Shown here: in pieces, positions 1 through 11,400 of the stretch
How the letters are laid out: every line of letters starts with the position of its first letter
How positions within the stretch are numbered: the stretch's first letter is position 1
Source: Xestospongia bergquistia
Lineage: Eukaryota; Porifera; Demospongiae; Haplosclerida; Petrosiidae
Direction: 5' to 3'
Length of the DNA: 64,000 nt
NCBI GenBank assembly: GCA_963965975.1
Contig: OZ014420.1
Coordinates: 1,390,001-1,454,000, forward strand
Program-made: the position numbers and the translations under genes
The notes under the pieces: generated by a model
Seen by the model: only the letters and a program-made list of their open reading frames with translations
What the model was told of the DNA's origin: nothing
Database searches by the model: none

Positions 1-411
1 TAGCCTATCACTGCTCAAAGCAAACTCTGCGTATCCACGTAGTCCTAGTAATATTTAGTAGTTGTTAGTTGTTGACAGTACTTGAAAATGATGAAATGTA
101 TATTGTCCAATTTGAGTTGTTGTATTTGAATATAAAGAACATTATCAACCTATGTTGGGTGTGGCCTGAGTGGCCTCATATCTTACTCTTCGTTACAAGT
201 CTTATTAAAACATTTCTTTGTTCTTAGTCTTCCTTTTACTATAAAATCCATTTTATACTTAATAGTTATAACATTAGTTATAGTTAGCACACAAAGTGTA
301 CCTGATTTCTACCCTTCTAAAAATCTACCCTTTATCACATGTATGACATTATTTGTTATTTAAAGTAATATATCATATCACTATTTGGACTATAATGTAT
401 TTCTTTATCAG

Positions 412-2375
412 ATAACTGAGATATCAGAAGCATTCTCTGAGCAGTTACATATTGATGATATTGACACTCAAGATGCTGATAATCCACAGCTTTGTGCTGA
501 GTATGCAAAAGACATATATCAATATATGAGAGAGATTGAGGTGAGAATAGATGAATAAATAGATTAGAGGATGGACAGTTGACAGACAAATGGATGTATA
601 GGTTGATAAAGAACTTAGATTATGGACATATAAGTTGCTAGCTATTACTTATAAAGGAATTATATTGGGATTAATGGTGGATGAAAAATAGTAATACCAG
701 ACACTGCTGTCACAATATTTCTACAAAAAACATATTACCTATGAATACAATAGTAAATGACAAGCATTTCTGGCGTAACTATTTTCATTACTTATCTGCT
801 GGCACATTGTCTTTATTATTTTATATATCATCATCCAGTGCGTGTATCATGTTTCACCAACATATATGACAGATCAACCTGAATTGAATGAGAGAATGAG
901 ATCAATTCTTATAGACTGGTTAATTCAAGTCCATCATCGTTTTACTCTCCTACAAGAGACTCTTTATCTCACAGTCTCCATTATTGACAGATACCTCAAA
1001 GTAAGATAGAATATTGCCATAGTCTGGTGTTGCTGACCCTTTCCTAAGACTGAAAGGGTCTGAGGACAGGTGCATGTAGGACTCATACAGCTTACAAAAA
1101 CCTTGCAGGCTACAGAAACGCCTTGTGAACTTACATACTCTTCCTTTTCACATATTCGTCGTGAATCGACAATGGCTAATAAAGTCCTTCAAACTGCTTG
1201 AAACTTTGCTTTTAAAGCAATATGTTACACGAGGCAGCACTAGTTAATAAAAGTAATATGTTTCTATTAAAAAGATCATCATCAAAACCAGCACTTGTCG
1301 TAATAGCCATTTTGGATTTTTCACTCTTAACACATGCTCAGGTCTAAGAATACTCTACCCGCATTCCTGCTATATATATGTGTGCTTGTCCCTAGACTTT
1401 TCCTCTCTTAGTGAAGGGTCAATGAAGCCAGACTAGTTTAGCCATGTATTCTGGTAAAAATACACATAGAATTTATTAGGAATGTAATACTTGGTTGGTT
1501 ATCTAAAGGCAATTTCATGTGAATAGTTAAGCCTAGATAAGAAATACATGTAGATTTTTTCTTTTGAAGTTGACAGACTTCAGACTACATATCTAGTTCT
1601 AACTAATGCCCACCAATGTTCTTCTCTAGCACACAGAAGTCGCTAAGAATAAGCTACAGCTAGTTGGTGTGACAGCCATGTTAATAGCTAGTAAATATGA
1701 AGAGATGTACGCACCTGAAGTACGAGATTTTGTCTATATCACTGATAACACATACACTAGTGAAGAGATTAGAGCAACAGAGAGAAATATGTTAAAAGTT
1801 CTAGACTACAGTTTTGGTAATCCTCTTTGTTTACATTTCCTTCGAAGAAACTCAAGAGCTGGTGATGTGAGTATGGACAATCTTGTAGTTATCATTATGT
1901 AATCTTTACCGTTGCTAGGCAACTCCTCAGATGCACACGATGGCAAAGTTTCTTATGGAAATTTGTCTGCCAGACTACTCCATGTTAGAATATCTACCAT
2001 CTCAAATTGCAGCAGCTGCCCTTTATATCTCAAATAAACTATATTCTGACGGAGAATGGGTAAGAATGAACAAATAGAAAATGTTTATAGATAAATAAAT
2101 ATATAGGTGATTAAGAAAAGCATGATACAATTTGTACATAAACAGATTATAATATTTCTTTTCTCTAGTCTGCCATTTTAAAGCACTACAGTCTTTATTC
2201 AGAAGCTGATATTCTTCCTTGTGCCTGTAAAATGGCTCATCTTGTTGTTAATATGCACACATCGAAACAACAAGCTGTCAAAAATAAATACAATAGTAGT
2301 AAGTTCCTACGTATTGCTAAGGAACCTTGTCTACAAGGTCAAGTCATGAAAGACTTGGCTGCTTCAGTTATCTAG
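412..2375 (+). CDS. CCNB: G2/mitotic cyclin B, 3' five exons (5' end not found)
   Basis: Five exons join in one frame: 412-540, 839-1000, 1630-1866, 1931-2059 and 2169-2375 (TAG stop), all with GT-AG introns. Exon 1 carries the cyclin B lead-in ([18 protein letters not shown]). Exon 2 has the cyclin-box core ([18 protein letters not shown]) and [17 protein letters not shown]. Exon 3 has [20 protein letters not shown], the most conserved part of the N-terminal cyclin fold. Exons 4 and 5 form the C-terminal cyclin fold ([29 protein letters not shown]). Known role: B-type cyclins activate CDK1 at mitotic entry. The N-terminal part with the destruction box is absent and should lie left of the window; I see no convincing exon in 1-411. 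The 629-bp third intron (1001-1629) shows nothing recognisable. Confidence 0.93.
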
Positions 2376-2542
2376 TTAATATACTATCTAACAAACTACA
2401 TTAAAATGTATTTTAATTCTTTGACTTATTCATACTACATTGTTATTGTCAAAACAAAAATATAACAAATGTTGTTTAATTAATATGGATTCTCGTGCCT
2501 TTGAAAAATGATTGGGCGTGTCATTATCTTGCCAACTAAAAG

Positions 2543-5500
2543 ATGGAAGGTGAAACTAGAAGAAGGGTTGGCGCTAACAACTCTGTAGGAGAAGATTTAG
2601 ACAATCTTGTGGTCAACGATTCTTTAGCTAGATCTGAAACTCCAGACTCTGAGACAACGGACGAAGAATCTGGTAATCATTTGATAAGCAAAGACAAAGG
2701 ATTAGATGCTGACTCGAAACTATTACCTTGGAAAGCTCGATACTGCACGGAGAGGTTAGCTTTTTAGCTATTCTAGATAATATACAGGAAGTATATCTTT
2801 ATACCATTGAAGAGTATAATTAAACAGACCTTTAAAAACAAACTGAACAGATTTTCCAGTTCAGCTTAAAGATATGACAATACTTTTTGTTAAATGTAAT
2901 AACATTAGATATTACTGAAGCTTTTCTTTGTTTATTTCATGCTCATAACTAGCTATGCCCCTTGATACTAATATCTTTATTTTTTAGATGCAAGAAAGTG
3001 ACAATGGTTATCTTTGTATGTAGTCTGGGAGTTCTACTCATCCTCATGATAGCTGTCCCCTTAGGTATATGGGATGGCATGCCGCGTAAATCTTGTTCTG
3101 ATGTCATTAATGAAAAGGAATATGCACCATACGTGTTTGACGCTGGACAAGGTAAGCCTTTAATGTTATTGTATGTGACCTTTATAACTTTTAATAACTA
3201 ATGATGCTATAGTTAATTAGTAATAAACAAACAATTTTGTTTACTTCTCTTATTTGCTTTTCATAATTTAAGAAATCAAGTGTGTCACTATTAATTTTTA
3301 AATATTGTTACGAAAGTATGTCATTTTTTTACATTTTTGTTTTACTTACCTTCTGCATACTAATCTATACACACGAAAATTGATCTCCACAGTATGGATA
3401 AATCAGTTATCCAAAGGATGTTAAAAAAGAAAGTTTAAATTTAAATAATAATGATAGCAGGCTTGTTTTTCCTTTATTGCTTGCTGTGACAGGTTCATTT
3501 TCAACTAGTGTGTAAACTTCTTACGAATATGAAACAATTAATGCATGTGTCCAACTATTAAATAAGCAAGTTCATATGAACAGTGTGATCTAGTGGTGAT
3601 TATCGGCAAGCAGGCGAGTTTCTGCTAAAATGGCATTTTACAAGTTAAAATACTATAATAATGATTGTGGGCATGGCACCAAAAATTTGCTCTATTTCTA
3701 ATAGTCTCTTGCTCTATACTAACCTTTTGTTATATATATCTCCATTTATCTACAGGTGATTTTGCTCTTTGCCATGACAGAGAGGTACTTATTTCAGGTA
3801 AACTAGGACAGCTCCGTACTTACATTGAGGAACCAAAAATTGATGTATACAGTTATACCAATAATGCTGTTCTGTCACTGACTCGTCATAATATTAGTGA
3901 AGACTATTGTGTTCGTGTTGAATGGAATGGAACTGCTTCGCCTAATATTCCATTAAGAGACTGTTTTTATTTTGATGACAATATTGCCTGGTTCGGAGGT
4001 TATGAAACCTACAAACAATTTTGGCCTATCAACAATGACAGTCGGAACATGACGCCATTTTTACCACGTGATTTTGTTGCTGGTAATGCATCACCTGATT
4101 GGTTTGGACCCATTTTGCATCCTGTTTGGTATAACTCTAAAGGGGTGGTCCTATTTGTAGACGAGGAGGTCCCTCTTCATGTTAGCATTAATAATCCTAA
4201 CATGTCACAGAAACAAATATGTTTACAGTCAATGCCTTATTCTCTTTCTTGTCTTCCTCAGTCTTCTAGTCCTACTGTACTCAAATACACAGTTTGCGGA
4301 TTTGAAAATATCTCACGTGCTGCTCAATTTTTTTTAACTGAATCCAATACTATTAGTTATCCACAAACTACTCCAGATACAGAGATCTTTTTAAATCCTA
4401 TCTGGTCTACCTGGGCCGCTTTTAAAACTAACATTTCATATCAAAAAATCATTGATTTTGCTACTAACATTACACAAGTATACAACTACACAATAAGCCA
4501 GTTAGAAATTGATGACAAGTACTCCTTAGAATACGGTGACCTCTCATTTGATCCTGAAAAGTTTCCTTCTAATTCTGCTTATTCCTTAAATGAGACCTTA
4601 TATAATCTAGGAGTCCCAGGTATATCAGCTTGGGTAACTCCCTTTGTTAATCCAACAGCAACTGGTTTTACTGACATGGCTGACTGTGGGAGACTGTTAC
4701 CAGGTGCCAATGATATTGATGGTAACAGTGTATCATTGGTCAAGTGGTGGAATGGATATGGTGCTGTAATTAATTATGTTAATCACACCACACAGATGTG
4801 GCAACATAAGAGACTTAATAATTTCACACAGAGATACCAATTATCGGGTTTGAAATTTGATGCCGGAGGTGAGTCGTATCTACCACATTGCGTCTATGTT
4901 GCTGATCTTGTTCATCCTGCACAATTTTCTAAAGCGTATGTCGAGTTTGTAGGCAACCAAAGTTATGCTTCAAGATCAGAAGTACGAGTGGGATATTTCA
5001 ACCAGAAACAACCAGTTTTCTTTCGCATATTGGATTTTAAGTCCACTTGGGGACTAGACCATGGATTACGTTCAGTTGTCACCACTGTTTTAGCTCTTGG
5101 TTTAGCAGGCTATCCTTTTATCATGCCTGATATGATAGGAGGTAATGGCTACAATGGAGAACCTGACTCCCTCTTGTATGTACGCTGGCTCCAACTCAAT
5201 ACATTCCTACCAGTCATGCAGTTTTCATATGGTCCATGGAGATATAACAATGCTACAATTACTAAACATGCTCGTGATATGATGCTCTTACATCAACAAA
5301 TCACAACAAACTATATTATTCCACTTTTAAAGACCTCTAGCTATCCAATCATTCGTCCGCTGTGGTGGATAGCTCCTACAGATACTAATGCTATCAACAC
5401 CAATGATCAATTTTTAGTTGGGAATACACTTTTAGTAGCACCAATGTTAACTAATTCCTCACATAGAACAGTCTATTTTCCATCTGGTAAATGGAAATGT

Positions 5501-5614
5501 CTAGCATCATTATGTGCTAATAATCCTCCTTATAATGGTTCTAATAATTATAATTTTAGTGTAGGTCTAACAGATGTGTTATATTTTGAGAGTTGTACTG
5601 ACAGTAACTGCTGA
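2543..5614 (+). CDS. Glycoside hydrolase family 31, type II membrane protein (MYORG-like)
   Basis: Three exons, 2543-2754, 2988-3151 and 3756-5614, join in frame to about 744 residues. Exon 1 encodes a polar, Ser/Glu-rich cytoplasmic N-terminus. Exon 2 has basic residues and then one hydrophobic membrane segment (VIFVCSLGVLLILMIAVPLG), so a type II protein with a lumenal or extracellular enzyme. Exon 3 is the catalytic part. It has the GH31 nucleophile-type motif GLKFDAGGE, then MPDMIGGNGYNGEPD, then RWLQLNTFLPVMQFSYGPW, an order and wording typical of the MYORG (KIAA1161) branch of GH31. There are many N-glycosylation sequons. An upstream ATG in the same frame at 3665 gives a longer open frame, but splicing at 3755/3756 joins the anchor exon cleanly. 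Function (alpha-glycosidase, perhaps alpha-galactosidase as in MYORG) is inferred from family. A fragment of this exon recurs at 16375. Confidence 0.9.
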
Positions 5615-5833
5615 CCACGTATGTATGGCTGACATATTATATTTAATTTATATACATTATATTTCCAATAATACATTTTGTAGTAACATTTAATTCTTGA
5701 AAATTTACTTCTTTGGTTTGTCATTATATGTAACATAAACTTAGGTTGAACTAGATTGTGTATATCTGACAAAAGAGTAAATATCATCTGTTATTTTCTG
5801 TCATATTGCATACTACTAGCATGATAACAACTA

Positions 5834-6835
5834 TCAGATTGTCATTATTTAAATCACAAGAAAGATCAGACCTGTGATCAGCATCTATTTGTGAAAATAG
5901 CGATGAGTGTCGCAAAATTTTACTTGAAGAAGGCTTCTGGTTTCCAAATGAGAATACTGCATTGAAGGTTAGTACTACCTATATTCACATAAGCATAATT
6001 ATAATATTTTCATGATTATAGAAAGCAACCACATTGCAGCAAAAAGAAATGTGGGATATTAGCAAAAGAATTCCAAACCAAGAGAGTGAGCTTGCTGCAT
6101 GTTTGGAAATGACAAGAAATTTATATGTCATTCTTCAAGATCCTTCTAAGCAGAAATGAGCTGGCTTTGAACTATTGTATGAGTGGGTAAATAATAAAGG
6201 AGGTGTACGTAATGAAATGATAGAAGTTCTACAAGAAATAGATCTACCATGCACAACTTGCTGACATGTAAGATGTTTTGTTATAAGAAATGATAACCTG
6301 TGTTTTAAATCTAGTTAAGGGTAAAGAAAGCTAAGTATGATCCTGAGAAATTAGGCAGTAAGAAGAGTCAAAAAAAGGTTAGTAGTAAGATAGATCAATT
6401 TTCTTTACTTATAATTATTATGCAGGATCACCGAAAATCATTGGTACATCCAATCAATATATTTCCTGCTAGTTTTAAATATGTCACCCTCCAGTCTCTA
6501 CCCACAATAACACCTACATCCAATTTGATATTTGATGTTGATCTATTACGATGTACTCGTCATATTCATGGAAATGTGTCCATCCTTGCTGGCTACCTTG
6601 GTATTTCTTCTGCAAATCTAGTAGTGATTGAACAAGACTACAAAGAAATAGAGACACAGGCATATTGGATATTGAAAAAATGGAAAGAATCTGACTCAAG
6701 CAATGCTCGGCTTCAATATCTTCATGATATGCTGCATGTTTTAGGATTTCATTAAGCTGCTGAAAGGTATCTTTGCTTATTACATGAGTAATATATTATT
6801 AGTTTGATGAATCTTGACCTGTTACCATCAAGTGA
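5834..6835 (+). pseudogene. Pseudogene F: 3' remnant of a Roc-COR-Death gene
   Basis: This block aligns with the last exons of copies C and D. 5834-5969 matches the Cys/His end of the large exon (KVLPEEGFWF region) but has shifted frames. 6023-6270 matches the first Death-like exon and carries a TGA where intact copies have CGA (AAATGAGCT at about 6155) plus small indels. 6316-6378 matches the linker exon, and 6425-6766 the second Death-like exon (LLRCTRHIHGNVSILAGYLGIS), whose end has a stop before the usual AAERY. The last exon after about 6822 is shifted and lacks a CaaX tail. No GTPase part, array or promoter is present. It sits 220 bp downstream of the glycosidase and directly upstream of copy A's promoter. 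Confidence 0.85.
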
Positions 6836-6894
6836 AAGTTCCACTATCAAGTGAAAGACCAGTTCTATATATAGTAGATTATAAACCTGTGTTT

Positions 6895-7000
6895 TCTGAT
6901 ATCTATTATTATTATCTATCCTATTTATCTATCTATCTACACCTATATCTATATTATCTATATCTATCTATCTATACATAGATAGATAGATATAGATATA
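6895..7000. repeat. TATC/GATA simple repeat with inverted centre
   Basis: A run of TATC-type tetranucleotides turns at about 6976 into its complement GATA-type run, so 6957-7000 can fold into a long AT-rich hairpin. It lies between pseudogene F and the promoter of copy A. Similar GATA runs occur 3' of copies A and B (15165-15180, 29510-29575), so it may belong to the ancestral 3' flank of the family. Confidence 0.7.
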
Positions 7001-7119
7001 ATTATACTGACTGATCCCACATGAAAAACCGTGAGAGCCCAGACAAAAAATTAAAATAAATCATCTTATTTAGTTTTGACAACTGATTGTGATTTTGTGA
7101 CTAATTGTTTAGGGACACT

Positions 7120-7310
7120 CCGTCGCCCAAATCATTTATAAAATGCGCATGCGCACAATGATAATGAAGGTATTTACTATACGATTGCCAAGTTTTGGAT
7201 AACTATAGTTGTCATTTTCAACGTGAACAGAGTATAGCCATTATAAACAGTATCGCTACCAACTTGAGTCTGTTCGTTTTGCAAAAAGATTCTTTGGTGT
7301 TCAATACTTG
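7120..7310 (+). promoter_or_regulatory. Promoter and 5' UTR exon of copy A, NRF1-like palindrome
   Basis: 7144-7155 is the perfect 12-bp palindrome TGCGCATGCGCA, the known binding consensus of NRF1-type factors. It is followed by a stretch with counterparts 5' of copies B, C and D, ending with CTTTGGTGTTCAATACTTG at 7310 and a GT donor (gtatgt, 7311). I read about 7165-7310 as a non-coding first exon spliced to the ATG exon at 8431. The start of transcription cannot be fixed from sequence. Confidence 0.6.
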
Positions 7311-8428
7311 GTATGTTACTATTAATTATATGTATATATAATATATTATACCAATACAATTGCAATTATATAATGTCAATGACTGTTAAAACCTCTAACC
7401 ATTTTCAACTAGTCAACCTATGTATATCTATTTTAAACACATATAGAAAAGTTACTAATTTCTAACAATTTGATCTCCAATGACAACATTATATAAGTAT
7501 ATGATATCAGTAAATATAAGGTCTTACTGTTAGTTGTTTTATGGCCTTTTTCAAACTGTTAGTTGTTTTATGGCTTTTTCAAACTGCACATACAAATAGT
7601 TTTTGTAATCACAAATATAATGCTTCTATATAATAAAAGTCTTTTAAGCAGTTTTTCATTTGTTTTATTTGAATTACTGTAGTAGACATGCTTACCACAA
7701 AATGTTTAATTTAATGAAATTAGAAGGCATCAATGACCATAGATATTAAAATATTATAATATCTATGGCATCACCACTTCCAAAATTGGTGATAGCTGAT
7801 GTCATAGGGAATTAGGTACCCCCAAGAATTTGGCATTCCTCAGTACCTAATATCTCTAGGGATCTTGGGTAACCCATTAGAGAATTTAGCATCCCTAGTG
7901 AATATTATGTGGGGGTGTAATCATCTCTGGCTTATATGGACGGGGGTGCCACAAACTGGGGAAACCAAGGTGCTATGACACTGGATAATGATCTTTCTCT
8001 AATTTCTTTTCTGAAATGCTTGAAATGAGGCCTACAAAAGCATATATCACACCCCCTTAAAGTGAATACTCTATCTGTACAGATCCAACCATTTAGTTTT
8101 TATAAATGAAAAGTTATAAGAAAGCAAAAAAAGAAGAGCATTAATTGAATTCATTGAGTGTGGTAACTTTCGTCACAGGAATCCAATAGTATTACAATTA
8201 ATTTTGTAGCAATCATTATAGCAGTATGTGTCAAACATGGACGCAACCAGGAGCACATATAATTACAAAAACAGAAACAGTATAATATTTCCTATATTGT
8301 AGTATGTGTTCATTATATTACTGTTGTTTGACTAATCTCTAGTCTTTGCTCATCACATTTCTTCTATTATAGTAACAGTTATGTATTTCATTTCTGATAT
8401 TGTAATTTTATCATTTTAGTTACCATAG
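7311..8428 (+). other. First intron of copy A
   Basis: Runs from the donor at 7311 to an acceptor at 8419 or 8428 just upstream of the ATG. No coding or RNA gene is visible. 8210-8420 resembles the corresponding intron ends of copies C and D (32220-32355, 52560-52764), which supports common gene structure. The GC-richer 7780-7990 stretch is unlike its surroundings and may be an insertion, but I see no terminal repeats. Confidence 0.5.
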
Positions 8429-8430
8429 TT

Positions 8431-11400
8431 ATGGCTCAACAACAAGATCTTGTGAGTATTTCATTAAGTTACCATTACAAACAATGAATAGTTATAGGTT
8501 GTTGTTTTATATTGTCATTGTGTTTTCTAAAGGAAAATTCCTTTCTTTCAAAGCAGTATAATAATAATAACCATAATATAACTACTCTAGTACAATAAAC
8601 AGTCATGTCACTAGTTAAAATAAATTATGATAATTATCATATGAAAAGACCTGACATGGGATAAATATATCATTAGTTTTACATGATAATGCTCCTAAAT
8701 ATAGTAAGTATTATATATTCAGCCATTTTTGTTATAACACTTTGTGAGCTCTGACTATCAAATTGTTTCATTTGCACATGCATGAGTTTAATAAATCACC
8801 AAGACCTACACCAGCTGGTTTGAGTTGAGGTATCTTACAGAAGCCTGAAATCTATAGCAATTATTTGTCAGTTAGTTATTTTTTAGAACAGATAAATGAT
8901 AAGATTATTGTTATTACTAATTTTTTCACAATGAAAAGTAGAAAATTACAAAAGTTACTTTGATATGACAACACAAGACTTAACACATTCAAAGCCTTTT
9001 GTCTATTATCACAACATTACAAATCATATAGTTATGTTCATACTCCTTTGGATTAGCTGTCACTATGAGTCAGTTATATCTCTTTAGTCAGCCATAAAGA
9101 TAATGGACTATGTTACCGACTTAAACTAATACATGTACGTACAATTATAGCATCTACATCCACTATGGCTGACAAGATGGCTTTCTCCACTTTTCAAATT
9201 GAAAACAGTTTCTTGTTACTGTTTTCAATTTGTAAGATTCATTGCAAGATTTGTAAGACTCATTGGTTGAATAGCTATAGAAATTACACCTCATTGAATA
9301 ACTCATTTGTCATTTACTCATTAATAACACCAGTATTGACCTCAGGCTACAAATTCTCTTGGTGGGATTGACATAACACATACATAGACTTATAAATTAT
9401 ATTTTATATATAACTCATACATAATTAATGATGTGTCATTTTGCTTTTCTTTTTTATCTACTATAATCATTTTGTGGTGATAACCTCTACATTGTATTCT
9501 ACTTGTTTAGCGAGTAAGTATGAACACACATTAGGATTATGTATTGTTGAATTGTGTATTCATTTTAATTATTGTTTTTTTACTTTTTTTATTTACTATG
9601 GCATATTATGATGATATCCTACGATGCATTCAGTCAGTAAGTATGAACAAACATTAGTATTATGTATTGTTTAATTGTTTATTCATTATTAATATTTTTT
9701 TCTCTGTTTTGTCTACTATGGTCATATTACAATAAAAATCTACACTGTATCTCATTTATTCAGTTGGTAAGTACGAACACACATTATTGTTTAATTTTGT
9801 ATTAATCATTGTTTTTCTCTTTTATCTACTATGATCATATTATGATGACATTCTACAATTTATCCCACCTATTCAGTTGGTAAGTATGGACAGACATTAG
9901 TATTATGTATTATTTAATTGTGCATTTATTTTTAATCATTGTTTTCTCTCTTTTATCCACTATAATCATATTAATGATGATATTCTATCTACTTATTCAG
10001 CATGTAAGTATGAACACACATTATAGTATTATGCATTGTTTAATTATATATATTCATTATTAACCTCTCTTTTATATACTTGATCATGTTATAATGATAA
10101 CCTACACTGTATCACTGTATCCTGTATATTCAGCATGTAAGTATGAACACATATTAATGAATCCATTATTAATCTTTTTTTCTCTTGTTTCTACTTTGAT
10201 CATAATATGGCGACATCCTTTATTTATTTAGCCTGTAAGTATGAACATACATTAGGAATTATTTATAGTATGATATATTGGTGTATCAATGACATCAACA
10301 GTGCTATATATGCCATATTAGGCCAATTATACTGTATGAAAACTCATATAGCTCCATAGATATGGTGATTTTTATGACTGAACTGTTGTTTTACAGCATT
10401 TAAAAGATTTGTCATGCTTCTCTGTAGCTTCATTGAGTGCCTTTGATCTACCCAAATATCAGTATATAAATCATTTAAAATACTGTTCTGTTTTCAAGCT
10501 ACATGGTATAAATTGTACTTGAGTGTGGTCATGATGCTCATATAGCACTTCGCTTTGTTTCATGCTGTATGAGCACCTTGACCACATCTTTGGTGCACCA
10601 TATCCTGTATAGTGCTTGGAATGGTGCTTTAATTAATACCTATTGTTTAATTGTGTATCCATTGTTAATCTTTGTTTTTCTCTCTTTTATTTACTATGAT
10701 TATATTATGATGACAACGTACACTGTATCTCACTTATACAGATAGTAAGTATGAACACACATTAGTATTATGTATTGTTTAATTGTGTAGTCATTATTAA
10801 TCATTGTTTTTTCTCTTTTATCTAACTATGATCATATTTTGACGACATCCTACACTATCCCCCACTTATTTAGTTTGTAAGTATGGACACAAATTATTAC
10901 TATTATGGACTGTTTAATTATTGTTTAATTAATCATTTTTCTCTCTTTTAACTACTATAATCATATTATGTTGACATCCTACACTATATCCTACAATTTA
11001 GGAAGTAAGTATGAACACACATTAGTATTATGTATTATTTAATTGTGTATTCCTTATTAATTATTTTCTTTTTCTTTTATCTACTATGATCATATTATGA
11101 TGATATACTACCATGTAACCCACTTATTCAGCCTGTAAGTATAAACACACATTATTATTATGTAGTTATTTAATAATAGTGATTGTAATCAATGTGAAAA
11201 TGAAAATGAATATAATTATCAATACCACTAGGGCTAAGACATTTCTGAGATTTGTACTAACCTTCTAGGTTTCTATTTTCAGTTTTAGGGAAATATAATG
11301 ATATTTGCTCTTTTTTTATTTATAGGCTAAAAGGATCAGTACTATGGAAGGTAAGGTCCTTTATTAATTGATTATTTAGTAGTTATTTAATTATCACTGT

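Noticed and set aside
681..869. Open frame overlapping the second cyclin exon
   Set aside because: The cyclin exon 839-1000 is in another frame, and the part before 839 is intron.
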